NCBI RefSeq assembly: GCF_000812185.1
Contig: NZ_CP007026.1
Coordinates: forward strand, 170,426 to 234,425
Source: Candidatus Nitrosopelagicus brevis
GTDB taxonomy: Archaea > Thermoproteota > Nitrososphaeria > Nitrososphaerales > Nitrosopumilaceae
Length of the DNA stretch: 64,000 nucleotides
Reading direction: 5' to 3'
Positions 57,014 to 64,000 of this stretch are shown here, in pieces. The translations under genes were made by a program, and so were the position numbers. Below the pieces are notes generated by a model. That model did no database searches, had not been told where the DNA came from, and saw only the letters and a program-made list of their open reading frames with translations. Positions within the stretch are counted from its first letter, which is position 1. Each line of letters begins with the position of its first letter.

Positions 57014-58600
57014 CTAGAGCTTCTTTGTTATCATTTTTTGTGAAGAGACTGATCTACTTCTAGAATATTTTTCAATTATCTCATCTGGGGTTCTTCCATT
57101 GAATAGATCTTTACACAATCCTCTTAGATATCGCATGATTGCCCATGTTCCTGCCTTTAGGATTCCATACATGAAAATCTTCATTGGTGGACCGTATGTC
57201 TTATTTCTCAAGATAATAGGAATAATATCGTTAATTACGCGTAGATTGTTCTCCCAACATCTCCAAAACAATGTGAATTGTGCTTCATTCAAGTTTCCAA
57301 AGTGCATTGAATTTTTCTCACTAAAGTCTTGGTAAAGAAGTGGAGCAACTAATCCTCTAAAGTTCATTGTTCTAAAGTCATTCATCATATCAATTGTGGC
57401 TTGACTATCTTCTGGTGTTTCATCAGGCCATCCAATAATTATTGTTGCAGCTGGGAACCAATGATTCTCGTTTAGAATTTTTGCACCTTCTCTAACAACA
57501 CTTCCCCATTCTTCAGTAGCAAACGGTCTTGTCTTTACACCTAGATGTTTTTTCACCATTGGTGGTGAAACTGTTTCAATACCTAGATTAGTTGCAAGCC
57601 ATCTGCCGGTTTCATGTTGTCTATTAACATCAGCAATATTTCTCATTAATTGAGGATCTGCAGCAACTGCTGAAAATGTCATGTGTGTTGTACCAATAAA
57701 GTTTGCACCCATACCTTTGAGTCCTTTCCATAAATCTGTGATTGCATCTCTATTTGGAATGAAATCCCTATTATCACATCCATAAAGTAACATTTCATCA
57801 GAATGAAGCCAAACTGAATCAAATCCATAGTCTAAGTTAATTTTTGCCTCTCTTTGTAATCGTTCTATTGATAGGTCTTTTTTAGAACGTTTGTTGACAT
57901 CACAAAAGTCACAGCCTCTTCCACAACCTCTCATTGCCTCAATAAGAGAATTAACGGTTGGTTTTGTAATTTCTGGAATATTTTGAATATTTTTAACAAA
58001 GCAATGCATCAATTCTGGTGCATCACCTTTCTCTAAATCATGGAACAAGTCTAATGCAAGTTCATCTGCTTCTCCGACAACTACTGTATCTATGCCATGA
58101 ACTTTCATTCTATCTGATTTTGCTAATTCCCATGCACCATTTCCTCCAACTGCAACTTTGAAATCATATTTCTTTTTCAATTGAATAATCTCTGCACACA
58201 TTTTTTTGAACTTCATTGCAACATATGATAATTTTTCTGGAGCCATGGTTGTTGTTACTGGAGCCATTCCTAAAGGATCCATTACATTAATTCCGACAAC
58301 TTTGGTATCTGGACCTATTGATTTTGCTAAGTGTTCTGGATTTGCAACGAAAACATCTTTTTTATCATAGCCTTGATGTAATGCACTTTCAACTCTTCTT
58401 AATCCAACTTGAGCAACTTTTGCTTCACCTGTAACTGGATCGGTTTCAACTGCTGGACAAAATACTTTATCGAAAACCCATTCTGGAAGAACCTCATATG
58501 GACCACATGCTATGAAACCATAAAGAAAATTACCTCTATAATTTGTCATTAAACTTCTATCTGCTGTTAATACGATTCTTTTGCCAGACAACTCTAACAC
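57014..58600 (-). CDS. Radical SAM protein with B12-binding-like domain (possible lipid-modifying enzyme)
   Basis: The 528-residue protein has an N-terminal 190-residue domain of the cobalamin-binding type (VVGINVMDPLGM; KVAVGGNGAWELAKSDRMKVHGIDTVVVGEADELALDL), then a radical SAM motif CGRGCDFC (Cys226, 230, 233) and a barrel. The C-terminal part (RCWENNLRVINDIIPIILRNKTYGPPMKIFMYGILKAGTWAIMRYLRGL) is amphipathic and aromatic, as expected in enzymes acting on lipids. Size and layout resemble the GDGT ring synthases (GrsA/GrsB) of archaea, whose lipids in this group carry rings; Tes-like tetraether synthase is another option. It is divergent from nothing nearby; larB lies upstream on the same strand. 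Assignment is tentative. Confidence 0.75.
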   Translation of the reverse strand: MLELSGKRIVLTADRSLMTNYRGNFLYGFIACGPYEVLPEWVFDKVFCPAVETDPVTGEAKVAQVGLRRVESALHQGYDKKDVFVANPEHLAKSIGPDTKVVGINVMDPLGMAPVTTTMAPEKLSYVAMKFKKMCAEIIQLKKKYDFKVAVGGNGAWELAKSDRMKVHGIDTVVVGEADELALDLFHDLEKGDAPELMHCFVKNIQNIPEITKPTVNSLIEAMRGCGRGCDFCDVNKRSKKDLSIERLQREAKINLDYGFDSVWLHSDEMLLYGCDNRDFIPNRDAITDLWKGLKGMGANFIGTTHMTFSAVAADPQLMRNIADVNRQHETGRWLATNLGIETVSPPMVKKHLGVKTRPFATEEWGSVVREGAKILNENHWFPAATIIIGWPDETPEDSQATIDMMNDFRTMNFRGLVAPLLYQDFSEKNSMHFGNLNEAQFTLFWRCWENNLRVINDIIPIILRNKTYGPPMKIFMYGILKAGTWAIMRYLRGLCKDLFNGRTPDEIIEKYSRSRSVSSQKMITKKL

Positions 58601-58653
58601 TTTCCTCTACCTATGATATATATCGTTTACGAGATTCTCTAAGACTAAATTAT

Positions 58654-59424
58654 CTATCTTTTATTAATTTGATTGACAATTTTTGCTGCAGCTGCACCCG
58701 CTCCAATTCCATTATCAATATTCACTACTGTTAATCCTAATGAACAACTTTGTAACATTGCAGCAAGTGCTGCTACCCCTTTTTCTCCATACCCGTAACC
58801 AATTGAAGTTGGAACTCCTATTATTGGAACATTCACTGATGAAGAAACTACTGATGCTAACGCGCCTTCCATTCCAGCTACTACTATAATTGCGTCAACT
58901 CCTGATTTGACAAATTTTTTCAAAACTGGAAATATCCTGTGTAATCCTGCAATTCCAACATCGTAACTAGTGATACAACTACAGTTCATTGATTCACACA
59001 TCAATCTTGATTCTTCTGCAATTCCGATATCTGATGTTCCTGCAGTAATTATTCCAATTTTTCCTTTAGTTTTCTTTACAGGTTTGTTATAAACCAGAAT
59101 TGTAGTACAATTTTGTCCTGTACTAATTTTTAGATTATTTTTTTTACAAAAATTACAAATATCTTGATAATTCTTTTTTGGAATTCTTGAAACTACTATT
59201 GCATTTGTTTTTTCCAGTACTTTTTTAATTATCTTTTTTACCTCTGAATTTTCCTTTCTTTCAGCAAATATTACCTCTGGAATTCCTTTTCTTGCTTCTC
59301 TACCAAGATCAATTTTTGCAAAATTTTCAATCTCTTCAATTGTGTATAGTGATAACTGTTTTTTTGCTTCATCCGTTGATAATTTTCCATTTTTCACTGA
59401 TTCTAAAATATCTGAAATATTCAT
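58654..59424 (-). CDS. larB: LarB: pyridinium-3,5-biscarboxylic acid mononucleotide synthase
   Basis: The 256-residue protein resembles PurE in its C-terminal 130 residues (IGIITAGTSDIGIAEES; YDVGIAGLHRIFPVLK; AIIVVAGMEGALASVVSSSVNVPIIGVPTSIGYGYGEKGVAALAAML), the LarB pattern. LarB carboxylates nicotinic acid adenine dinucleotide and releases AMP, the first step of nickel-pincer nucleotide synthesis. The N-terminal 90 residues form the LarB-specific helical part. It lies on the minus strand, 35 bp downstream of malate dehydrogenase, with which it may share a transcript. larC and larE are divergent, starting at 60463. Confidence 0.92.
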   Translation of the reverse strand: MNISDILESVKNGKLSTDEAKKQLSLYTIEEIENFAKIDLGREARKGIPEVIFAERKENSEVKKIIKKVLEKTNAIVVSRIPKKNYQDICNFCKKNNLKISTGQNCTTILVYNKPVKKTKGKIGIITAGTSDIGIAEESRLMCESMNCSCITSYDVGIAGLHRIFPVLKKFVKSGVDAIIVVAGMEGALASVVSSSVNVPIIGVPTSIGYGYGEKGVAALAAMLQSCSLGLTVVNIDNGIGAGAAAAKIVNQINKR

Positions 59425-59459
59425 GGTAATCTAAAATAACTCAGCTTTAAAAAAATTAT

Positions 59460-60374
59460 TTAAAATTCAACACCTGACAATGCATTTTTGACACTGTCAA
59501 CCCCTTTGTTGAACCATTCTTTTTCTTCATCGTTTAGTTCTAACTCGAGTATTTTCTCAACTCCCTTCTTTCCAACTACTGCTGGAACTCCAATTGAAAC
59601 ATCCTTTTGTCCATATTCGCCATCTAAGTTAGTTGAAACTGGAATTACCTGTTTTTTGTCCTGAACTACTGATTCTATCATGGCTGAAATTGCGTTTCCT
59701 GGTGCATGTACTGTTGCTCCTTTTAGTTTGATAACTTCTGCAGCTACACCTTTTGTTGCTGTGAAAATCTCATCAAGTTTTTCTTTCGGAAGTAACGTAG
59801 GTAATGGAATTCCTGATACTGTTGCAAATCTTGTTAACGGTAACATGTTTTCACCATGTTCTCCAATCACTAATGCTTTTGTTGATTCACGGGAATATCC
59901 TGTTGCTTCGTGTATGAATTGTTTGAATCTTGATAAGTCTAACATTCCGCCCATTCCAAAAACTCTGCTTCTATCAAATCCTGAAGTTTTGTATGCAATT
60001 TGTGCCATTGGGTCTAATGGATTTGTAACCGGAATAATCATTGCATCGTCTGCAAATTTCTTTATGTTACCAACAACATCTTTTACAACTCCTGCGTTAA
60101 TCTTTAACAAATCCATTCTTGTCATTCCAGGTTTTCTTCCTGCACCTGCAACTACCACGACAATCTTGGAACCTTTCATGTCCTCATAATTGTTTGAACC
60201 TTTTACATTAACGTCAATCCCCTGCTCTGATAACATGTGATTTAGATCCATTGCTTCACCTTGCGGTAGTCCTTCTGCGATATCTAATAGTAAAATTTCA
60301 TCATCCAATCTTCTTAATGCTGAAAATAGTGCTGCATCTCCGCCAACTTTGCCTGCACCAATAATCGTAATCAT
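59460..60374 (-). CDS. mdh: Malate dehydrogenase (LDH/MDH family)
   Basis: In this 304-residue protein [19 protein letters not shown] is the dinucleotide loop, [19 protein letters not shown] the second strand (Asp binds the ribose of NAD), [12 protein letters not shown] carries the Arg pair for malate, and [14 protein letters not shown] holds the catalytic His. The family would be called archaeal MDH of the tetrameric LDH-like type. It acts in the citric acid cycle or the 3-hydroxypropionate/4-hydroxybutyrate-linked carbon flow. It lies between larB (downstream, same strand) and larC (divergent). Confidence 0.93.
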   Translation of the reverse strand: MITIIGAGKVGGDAALFSALRRLDDEILLLDIAEGLPQGEAMDLNHMLSEQGIDVNVKGSNNYEDMKGSKIVVVVAGAGRKPGMTRMDLLKINAGVVKDVVGNIKKFADDAMIIPVTNPLDPMAQIAYKTSGFDRSRVFGMGGMLDLSRFKQFIHEATGYSRESTKALVIGEHGENMLPLTRFATVSGIPLPTLLPKEKLDEIFTATKGVAAEVIKLKGATVHAPGNAISAMIESVVQDKKQVIPVSTNLDGEYGQKDVSIGVPAVVGKKGVEKILELELNDEEKEWFNKGVDSVKNALSGVEF

Positions 60375-60433
60375 GAATAAATTCCAAAATATTCAATAAT
60401 TAAATCTATGTTGAATGTAATTTTGCAAACAGA

Positions 60434-60441
60434 TTTTTATG
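60434..60441 (+). promoter_or_regulatory. TATA box of the larC-larE pair
   Basis: TTTTTATG is centred about 26 nt before the ATG at 60463, favouring this start over an earlier in-frame ATG at 60439. Confidence 0.4.
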
Positions 60442-60462
60442 CATTTTTATCATTTTATCGAC

Positions 60463-61677
60463 ATGGTACTTTTCATAGATTGCCAAATTGCTGGAATTTC
60501 TGGTGATATGATATTGTCATCATTAGTCGATATTGGAGCCAATAAATCTAAGATAATTGATGGTATCAAAGAATCTGCAAATTTCTTAGAAGGTTCAACA
60601 ATCAAAAAATTAGATTTTACTAAAGTGCAGAAAAAAGGCAAGTCTGCCACTCAATTAGTTTTAGAACTTGACGAAAATATACATGAACGAAAAGGAACTG
60701 AAATTAAAAATTGCATTCAATTATCTTGTGAAAAACTTGAATTATCTGATTCAGCAAAAGAATTTGCAGAAAATTCAATTAACACTCTCATAAATGCAGA
60801 ATCTAATGTTCACGGAGAAAATGAATCCTCTGTACATTTTCATGAAGCATCAAGTATTGATACTGTTGTTGACATAGTTGGAACCGCAATAGCATTAGAT
60901 GATCTAAACCTATTTGATGAAGAAATCTCTTGTTCACATGTAGCAATTGGAGGAGGAACTGTATCATTTTCTCATGGAGTAACTTCTAATCCTGCATATG
61001 CAATAACTGAAATTTTTAAAAATTCTAACATAGTTGTTACAGGAGGTCCTGTAACTGAGGAGCTTACAACTCCTACTGGAGCAAGTATTTTGGTAAATTT
61101 AGCTTCCTCATGTAAAGAATTCTTTGTTGATATGAGTATAGATTCAGTTGGATATGGTGCTGGAACAAAAGACTTTGATGGTTTTGCAAACGTATTAAAA
61201 ATAATTCAAGGAAAGTCAAATGAAACTCTTGAAAGAGATTCGGTAAAAATACTAGAAACAAATCTTGATGATGTTTCTGGTGAGGTGATTGCAAATACAA
61301 TAGAGAAATTGATGGAAAATGGTGCAAAAGATGTTACTGTAACACAAGCAATTACGAAAAAAGGAAGACCAACTCAATTAATTTCTGTAATATGTAGTTC
61401 ACAAAATACTAATTCTTTACTAAATATTCTAATTAGTGAAACAAGAACTTTAGGCGTTAGAATTAGAACTTCAGAACGTTATATTGTTCCAAGAAAAATT
61501 CTTGAATCAGATGTAACGCTTGAAAATCAGAAATTTACCATACATTACAAAATCTCTGACTCAGATCATTTCAAACTAGAATTCGAGGATGTAAAATCTA
61601 TATCAAATGCATTAAATATTTCATTTAATAAAACTGAAGAATTACTAAAGGAACAGATAAAGAAAAAAAATGACTAG
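60463..61677 (+). CDS. larC: LarC: nickel insertase for the pincer nucleotide cofactor
   Basis: In this 404-residue protein FIDCQIAGISGDMILSSLVDIGA is the LarC start, NVHGENESSVHFHEASSIDTVVDIVGTAIALDDL is the His-containing region, GPVTEELTTPTGASILVNL, and ETNLDDVSGEVIANTIEKLMENGAKDVTVTQAITKKGRPTQLISVIC are family motifs. LarC is a CTP-dependent cyclometallase that puts nickel into the pincer nucleotide. In many bacteria it is made by ribosomal frameshift as two parts; here it is a single frame. Start ATG 60463. It overlaps larE by 8 bp. Confidence 0.93.
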   Translation: MVLFIDCQIAGISGDMILSSLVDIGANKSKIIDGIKESANFLEGSTIKKLDFTKVQKKGKSATQLVLELDENIHERKGTEIKNCIQLSCEKLELSDSAKEFAENSINTLINAESNVHGENESSVHFHEASSIDTVVDIVGTAIALDDLNLFDEEISCSHVAIGGGTVSFSHGVTSNPAYAITEIFKNSNIVVTGGPVTEELTTPTGASILVNLASSCKEFFVDMSIDSVGYGAGTKDFDGFANVLKIIQGKSNETLERDSVKILETNLDDVSGEVIANTIEKLMENGAKDVTVTQAITKKGRPTQLISVICSSQNTNSLLNILISETRTLGVRIRTSERYIVPRKILESDVTLENQKFTIHYKISDSDHFKLEFEDVKSISNALNISFNKTEELLKEQIKKKND

Positions 61678-62473
61678 TCTTATTGAATTACTAAATTGGT
61701 TTGATGATAAAGATAAGGTACTTGTATCATTATCTGGTGGTGTAGATAGTGCACTTGTAGCATACGCTGCAAATAAAAAATTAGGTAAAAATGCAATTGC
61801 TGTGACTGCTGATTACAAAACTTTATCATCTGAAGAACTAGATTCTGCAAAGTCAGTTGCTCATGAGATTGGTATCACTCATTCTATCATTGAGTATAGT
61901 GAACTAGAAAATGAAAATTTTGTCAAAAATGATAATAAGAGATGTTTTTACTGTCGTGATGAATTATCTACTGAACTGATTAAACTTTCAGATTCTCTTA
62001 AAATTAATACAATTGTGGATGGAACTCAAAGTGATGATATGGGAGATTATAGACCTGGAATTGATGCATTACACAGAAATGGAATTCGTAGTCCTTTATT
62101 GGAAGTGAAATTCACAAAAGAAAATGTCAGAAAAATTGCAAAAAATGTAGGTCTTTCAATATATGACAAACCATCTAATTCGTGTCTTGCTTCAAGAATT
62201 CCTTGGGGACAAAGAGTAACTGCTGAAAAATTAGCAAGAATTGAATTATCTGAAAAAATAATTAAACAAAAAATTGGAGTTCAACAAGTTCGTGTAAGGG
62301 ACATTAACGGATTAGCAAGAATTGAAGTTGAATTGGATAAACTAACTTTATTGGATGATGTAAAAACTAAAAATGAAATTTTTTCGAAACTAAAAATGAT
62401 TGGTTTTTCTAAAGTTGAAATTAATCCTAATGGATATGTTTCAGGAAGCCTGAATGTAATTCTTGAAAATTAA
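61670..62473 (+). CDS. larE: LarE: sulfur-transferase of pincer nucleotide synthesis
   Basis: In this 267-residue PP-loop protein LVSLSGGVDSALVAYAANKKL is the ATP-binding loop. Cys92, Cys95 (KRCFYCRDEL) and Cys172 (SNSCLASRIPWGQRV) form the three-cysteine set of LarE proteins that carry a 4Fe-4S cluster and transfer sulfur catalytically; the single-Cys type sacrifices its own sulfur. It sulfurates the biscarboxylate to the bisthiocarboxylate. Overlap with larC suggests co-translation. Ends overlapping the convergent PEFG gene by 4 bp. Three Lar proteins are in view; LarA is not. Confidence 0.92.
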   Translation: MTSLIELLNWFDDKDKVLVSLSGGVDSALVAYAANKKLGKNAIAVTADYKTLSSEELDSAKSVAHEIGITHSIIEYSELENENFVKNDNKRCFYCRDELSTELIKLSDSLKINTIVDGTQSDDMGDYRPGIDALHRNGIRSPLLEVKFTKENVRKIAKNVGLSIYDKPSNSCLASRIPWGQRVTAEKLARIELSEKIIKQKIGVQQVRVRDINGLARIEVELDKLTLLDDVKTKNEIFSKLKMIGFSKVEINPNGYVSGSLNVILEN

Positions 62474-63288
62474 ACTCTTGGCATAATGCTTAGTCTTGAC
62501 TTTGCAGATACTGCAATTATTGAAACAATTGCTACTGCTAAGACAATCATGGCTATTGTGCCGAATTCTGGAACAACATGTGTACCTACAATTTCGATAT
62601 CGGTTGTTGTTGCATCAAATGGAATCATTAGTTTGTTTCCCATTTGGTGTGCATCATCACTTTCTTCACCGTTAACTAGAACGAAGAATGAACCATCGTT
62701 AAATGGCGTGATGATATCTTCTGAAAGTGTAATGGTTAATTCACCATCATCTTCAGCCATGTGGATTGAGACTAGTAAAGAATCATCACCTGTTGCAGTA
62801 ATACTTTCAACCATTCCTCCACTAATGTTGTAGTCGAGTTGTTTGGTTAAGTCAGCTGCTTCATGATGTCCTTCTTCATGACCACTGTGGCTTGGTGCTT
62901 GTTTTACAAGTCCACCTTCTAAGGTTACAACAATTACATCGTTGATGCCTGCATCACCGTATGTTGCTTTAATTTTGTATTCGCCGTCATATTTCATCAA
63001 AGGACTTGCAGTGTTGACACTCAATGAGAAACTTCCGTCTGAAGAAGGTGTAATTTGTTCGATTGTTACAACTCCTGTGGCTCCTGTTACAATTACTGTT
63101 ACAGGTGTTCCATCTCTCATGTTTCCAACTTGACCATTAATCTCAATTGTAGAGTTATGATCAAAGTTTACACCATTAGACTCTATTTGAAGAGGTATTG
63201 GTGTATCGGCTGCAAAAGCCTGTGATGCGGCTCCCATACTTCCTACTGCCATTACGGCCATCAAAAGTACGATAGATTGAACGTTCAT
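62470..63288 (-). CDS. Secreted PEFG-CTERM surface protein
   Basis: The 272-residue protein has a signal peptide (IVLLMAVMAVGSMGAASQAFAAD), an Ig-like domain (IEINGQVGNMRDGTPVTVIV), a His/Glu-rich spot (HSGHEEGHHEA, possible metal binding), a second beta domain and a C-terminal VVPEFGTIAMIVLAVAIVSIIAVSAKSR: the PEFG motif, membrane helix and basic end recognised by thaumarchaeal archaeosortase. It should be processed and anchored at the cell surface. It has the same domain plan as the next gene at 63346. Function unknown. Confidence 0.88.
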   Translation of the reverse strand: MNVQSIVLLMAVMAVGSMGAASQAFAADTPIPLQIESNGVNFDHNSTIEINGQVGNMRDGTPVTVIVTGATGVVTIEQITPSSDGSFSLSVNTASPLMKYDGEYKIKATYGDAGINDVIVVTLEGGLVKQAPSHSGHEEGHHEAADLTKQLDYNISGGMVESITATGDDSLLVSIHMAEDDGELTITLSEDIITPFNDGSFFVLVNGEESDDAHQMGNKLMIPFDATTTDIEIVGTHVVPEFGTIAMIVLAVAIVSIIAVSAKSRLSIMPRV

Positions 63289-63345
63289 CTTGCAAATTGT
63301 TTTTTATGCTGATTATTTATGTATATTCGAACTTTTATCTATGAA

Positions 63346-64000
63346 CTACATTTTTGGAATGAAAATTTGCTTATTCTTTGCTGAAATAATGATAATTGAC
63401 GTAATTGCTAATATCAAAACCAATCCTGCAACAGTTCCAAATTCTGGAATTACAAATGTACCAATGATCTCAATCTCTTCAGAACCATATGAGAATGGAA
63501 TTGTTAAAGTCCAAAAATCACCAACTGATGATGCTTTATGATTTGTTTCATCTCCGTCAACTAGAACAAAGAATCCATTTTCATCAGTATCTATGACATC
63601 TTTTGGAAGTGTAATTGTTAGTTCTCCATCACAATCTGTTTTGATTGCTATGATCATTGATTTCATTTCAGTATCTGGTGTCATACTTTGAATTTCTGCA
63701 CAAGTTAATTCATAATCTAAAGAATGATCTTCTATCATGATTGTTTGTGACATCTTTTCATTTTCTTCCATTGCAAATTCAGGTGTAGCTTGTACACCTG
63801 CAGACATCATACCTCCGTATTCAAATTGAACTTGTGTTGAGTTCTCACCATAATTTACCATTATTGTATAAGTTCCAGTTTCTTTCCAAAGTCCACCTAT
63901 TGATGTTGAAATAGTTTTAGAAAAACTTCCATCAGTATCAACCGTAATTTGATCTACATTAACCATATTTCCAACTGGACTTACAACTCGAATCAATGCC
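63346..64000 (-). CDS. PEFG-CTERM surface protein, C-terminal part (truncated by the window edge)
   Basis: A minus-strand frame is open at the right edge (…ALIRVVSPVGNMVNVDQI) and runs about 217 residues to the stop at 63346. The Ig-like part (TGTYTIMVNYGENSTQVQFEYGG) matches the protein at 55480, and the following domain and VIPEFGTVAGLVLILAITSIIIISAKNK match the protein at 62470. The PEFG motif plus hydrophobic helix and basic end marks it as an archaeosortase substrate. The two genes look like paralogues. The N-terminus, with signal peptide, lies beyond the window. Confidence 0.88.
   Translation of the reverse strand, partial: ALIRVVSPVGNMVNVDQITVDTDGSFSKTISTSIGGLWKETGTYTIMVNYGENSTQVQFEYGGMMSAGVQATPEFAMEENEKMSQTIMIEDHSLDYELTCAEIQSMTPDTEMKSMIIAIKTDCDGELTITLPKDVIDTDENGFFVLVDGDETNHKASSVGDFWTLTIPFSYGSEEIEIIGTFVIPEFGTVAGLVLILAITSIIIISAKNKQIFIPKM

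Overview
The window looks like the chromosome of an ammonia-oxidising archaeon of the Nitrosopumilus type (Thaumarchaeota/Nitrososphaerota). The evidence is visibly AT-rich DNA, no encoded CCA on any of five tRNAs, TATA boxes about 25 nt upstream of start codons (leaderless genes), archaeal ribosomal proteins and RNA polymerase subunit N, the archaeal lipid pathway, Taw1, Bud32 and translin. A copper-rich terminal oxidase operon, a two-domain multicopper oxidase and PEFG-CTERM surface proteins also fit that group. Species identity is an inference. I see no IS element, prophage, CRISPR array or rRNA gene.

Layout: (1) 1-9757 is a surface-glycan island: two NeuB-type synthases, a DegT aminotransferase, an SpsF-type cytidylyltransferase, a capsule-type glycosyltransferase, a methyltransferase, a large radical SAM protein, a KdsC-like phosphatase, a GmhA-like isomerase and a PGI/PMI-type isomerase. 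It looks like a nonulosonic (sialic-like) acid pathway for decorating the cell surface. (2) 9847-15120 is housekeeping: MtnA, a MIP18/PqqD fusion, tRNA-Arg, an aminotransferase, F420 reductase and a phosphatase. (3) 15181-18848 is the heme-copper oxidase operon, with subunit II split in two, subunit I, a double cupredoxin and a half-size CtaA. (4) 18838-35501 mixes amino-acid enzymes (IlvE, LysC), three tRNAs, radical SAM enzymes, KEOPS kinase Bud32, Taw1, a CorA-like protein, a Rieske protein, GluRS and several unknown small proteins. (5) 35503-40513 is a metal-uptake module: a NikR-like regulator, a 19-bp palindromic operator, a structured intergenic element, ZnuA/C/B with histidine-rich parts, a TPR protein with a histidine-rich tail and a twin zinc-finger protein. 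(6) 40520-45969 is the run rpoN-eno-rpsB-mvk-ipk-idi-idsA on the minus strand. (7) 46021-52147 has tRNA-Leu, translin, an NAD(P)HX epimerase, an MBL hydrolase, a CobT-like enzyme, GlmS, uS4 and uS13. (8) 53130-55404 is a multicopper oxidase plus ZIP transporter behind a DtxR-like palindrome. (9) 55480-64000 has exported surface proteins, a radical SAM/B12-type enzyme and larB, larC and larE (nickel-pincer cofactor synthesis) around malate dehydrogenase.

The strongest leads are the lar genes with no larA in view, the metal-regulated modules with readable palindromic operators, the 73-nt inverted-repeat element upstream of znuA, a 33-codon ORF with high-expression codon choice at 21944-22045, and the glycan island with its unassigned radical SAM enzyme.
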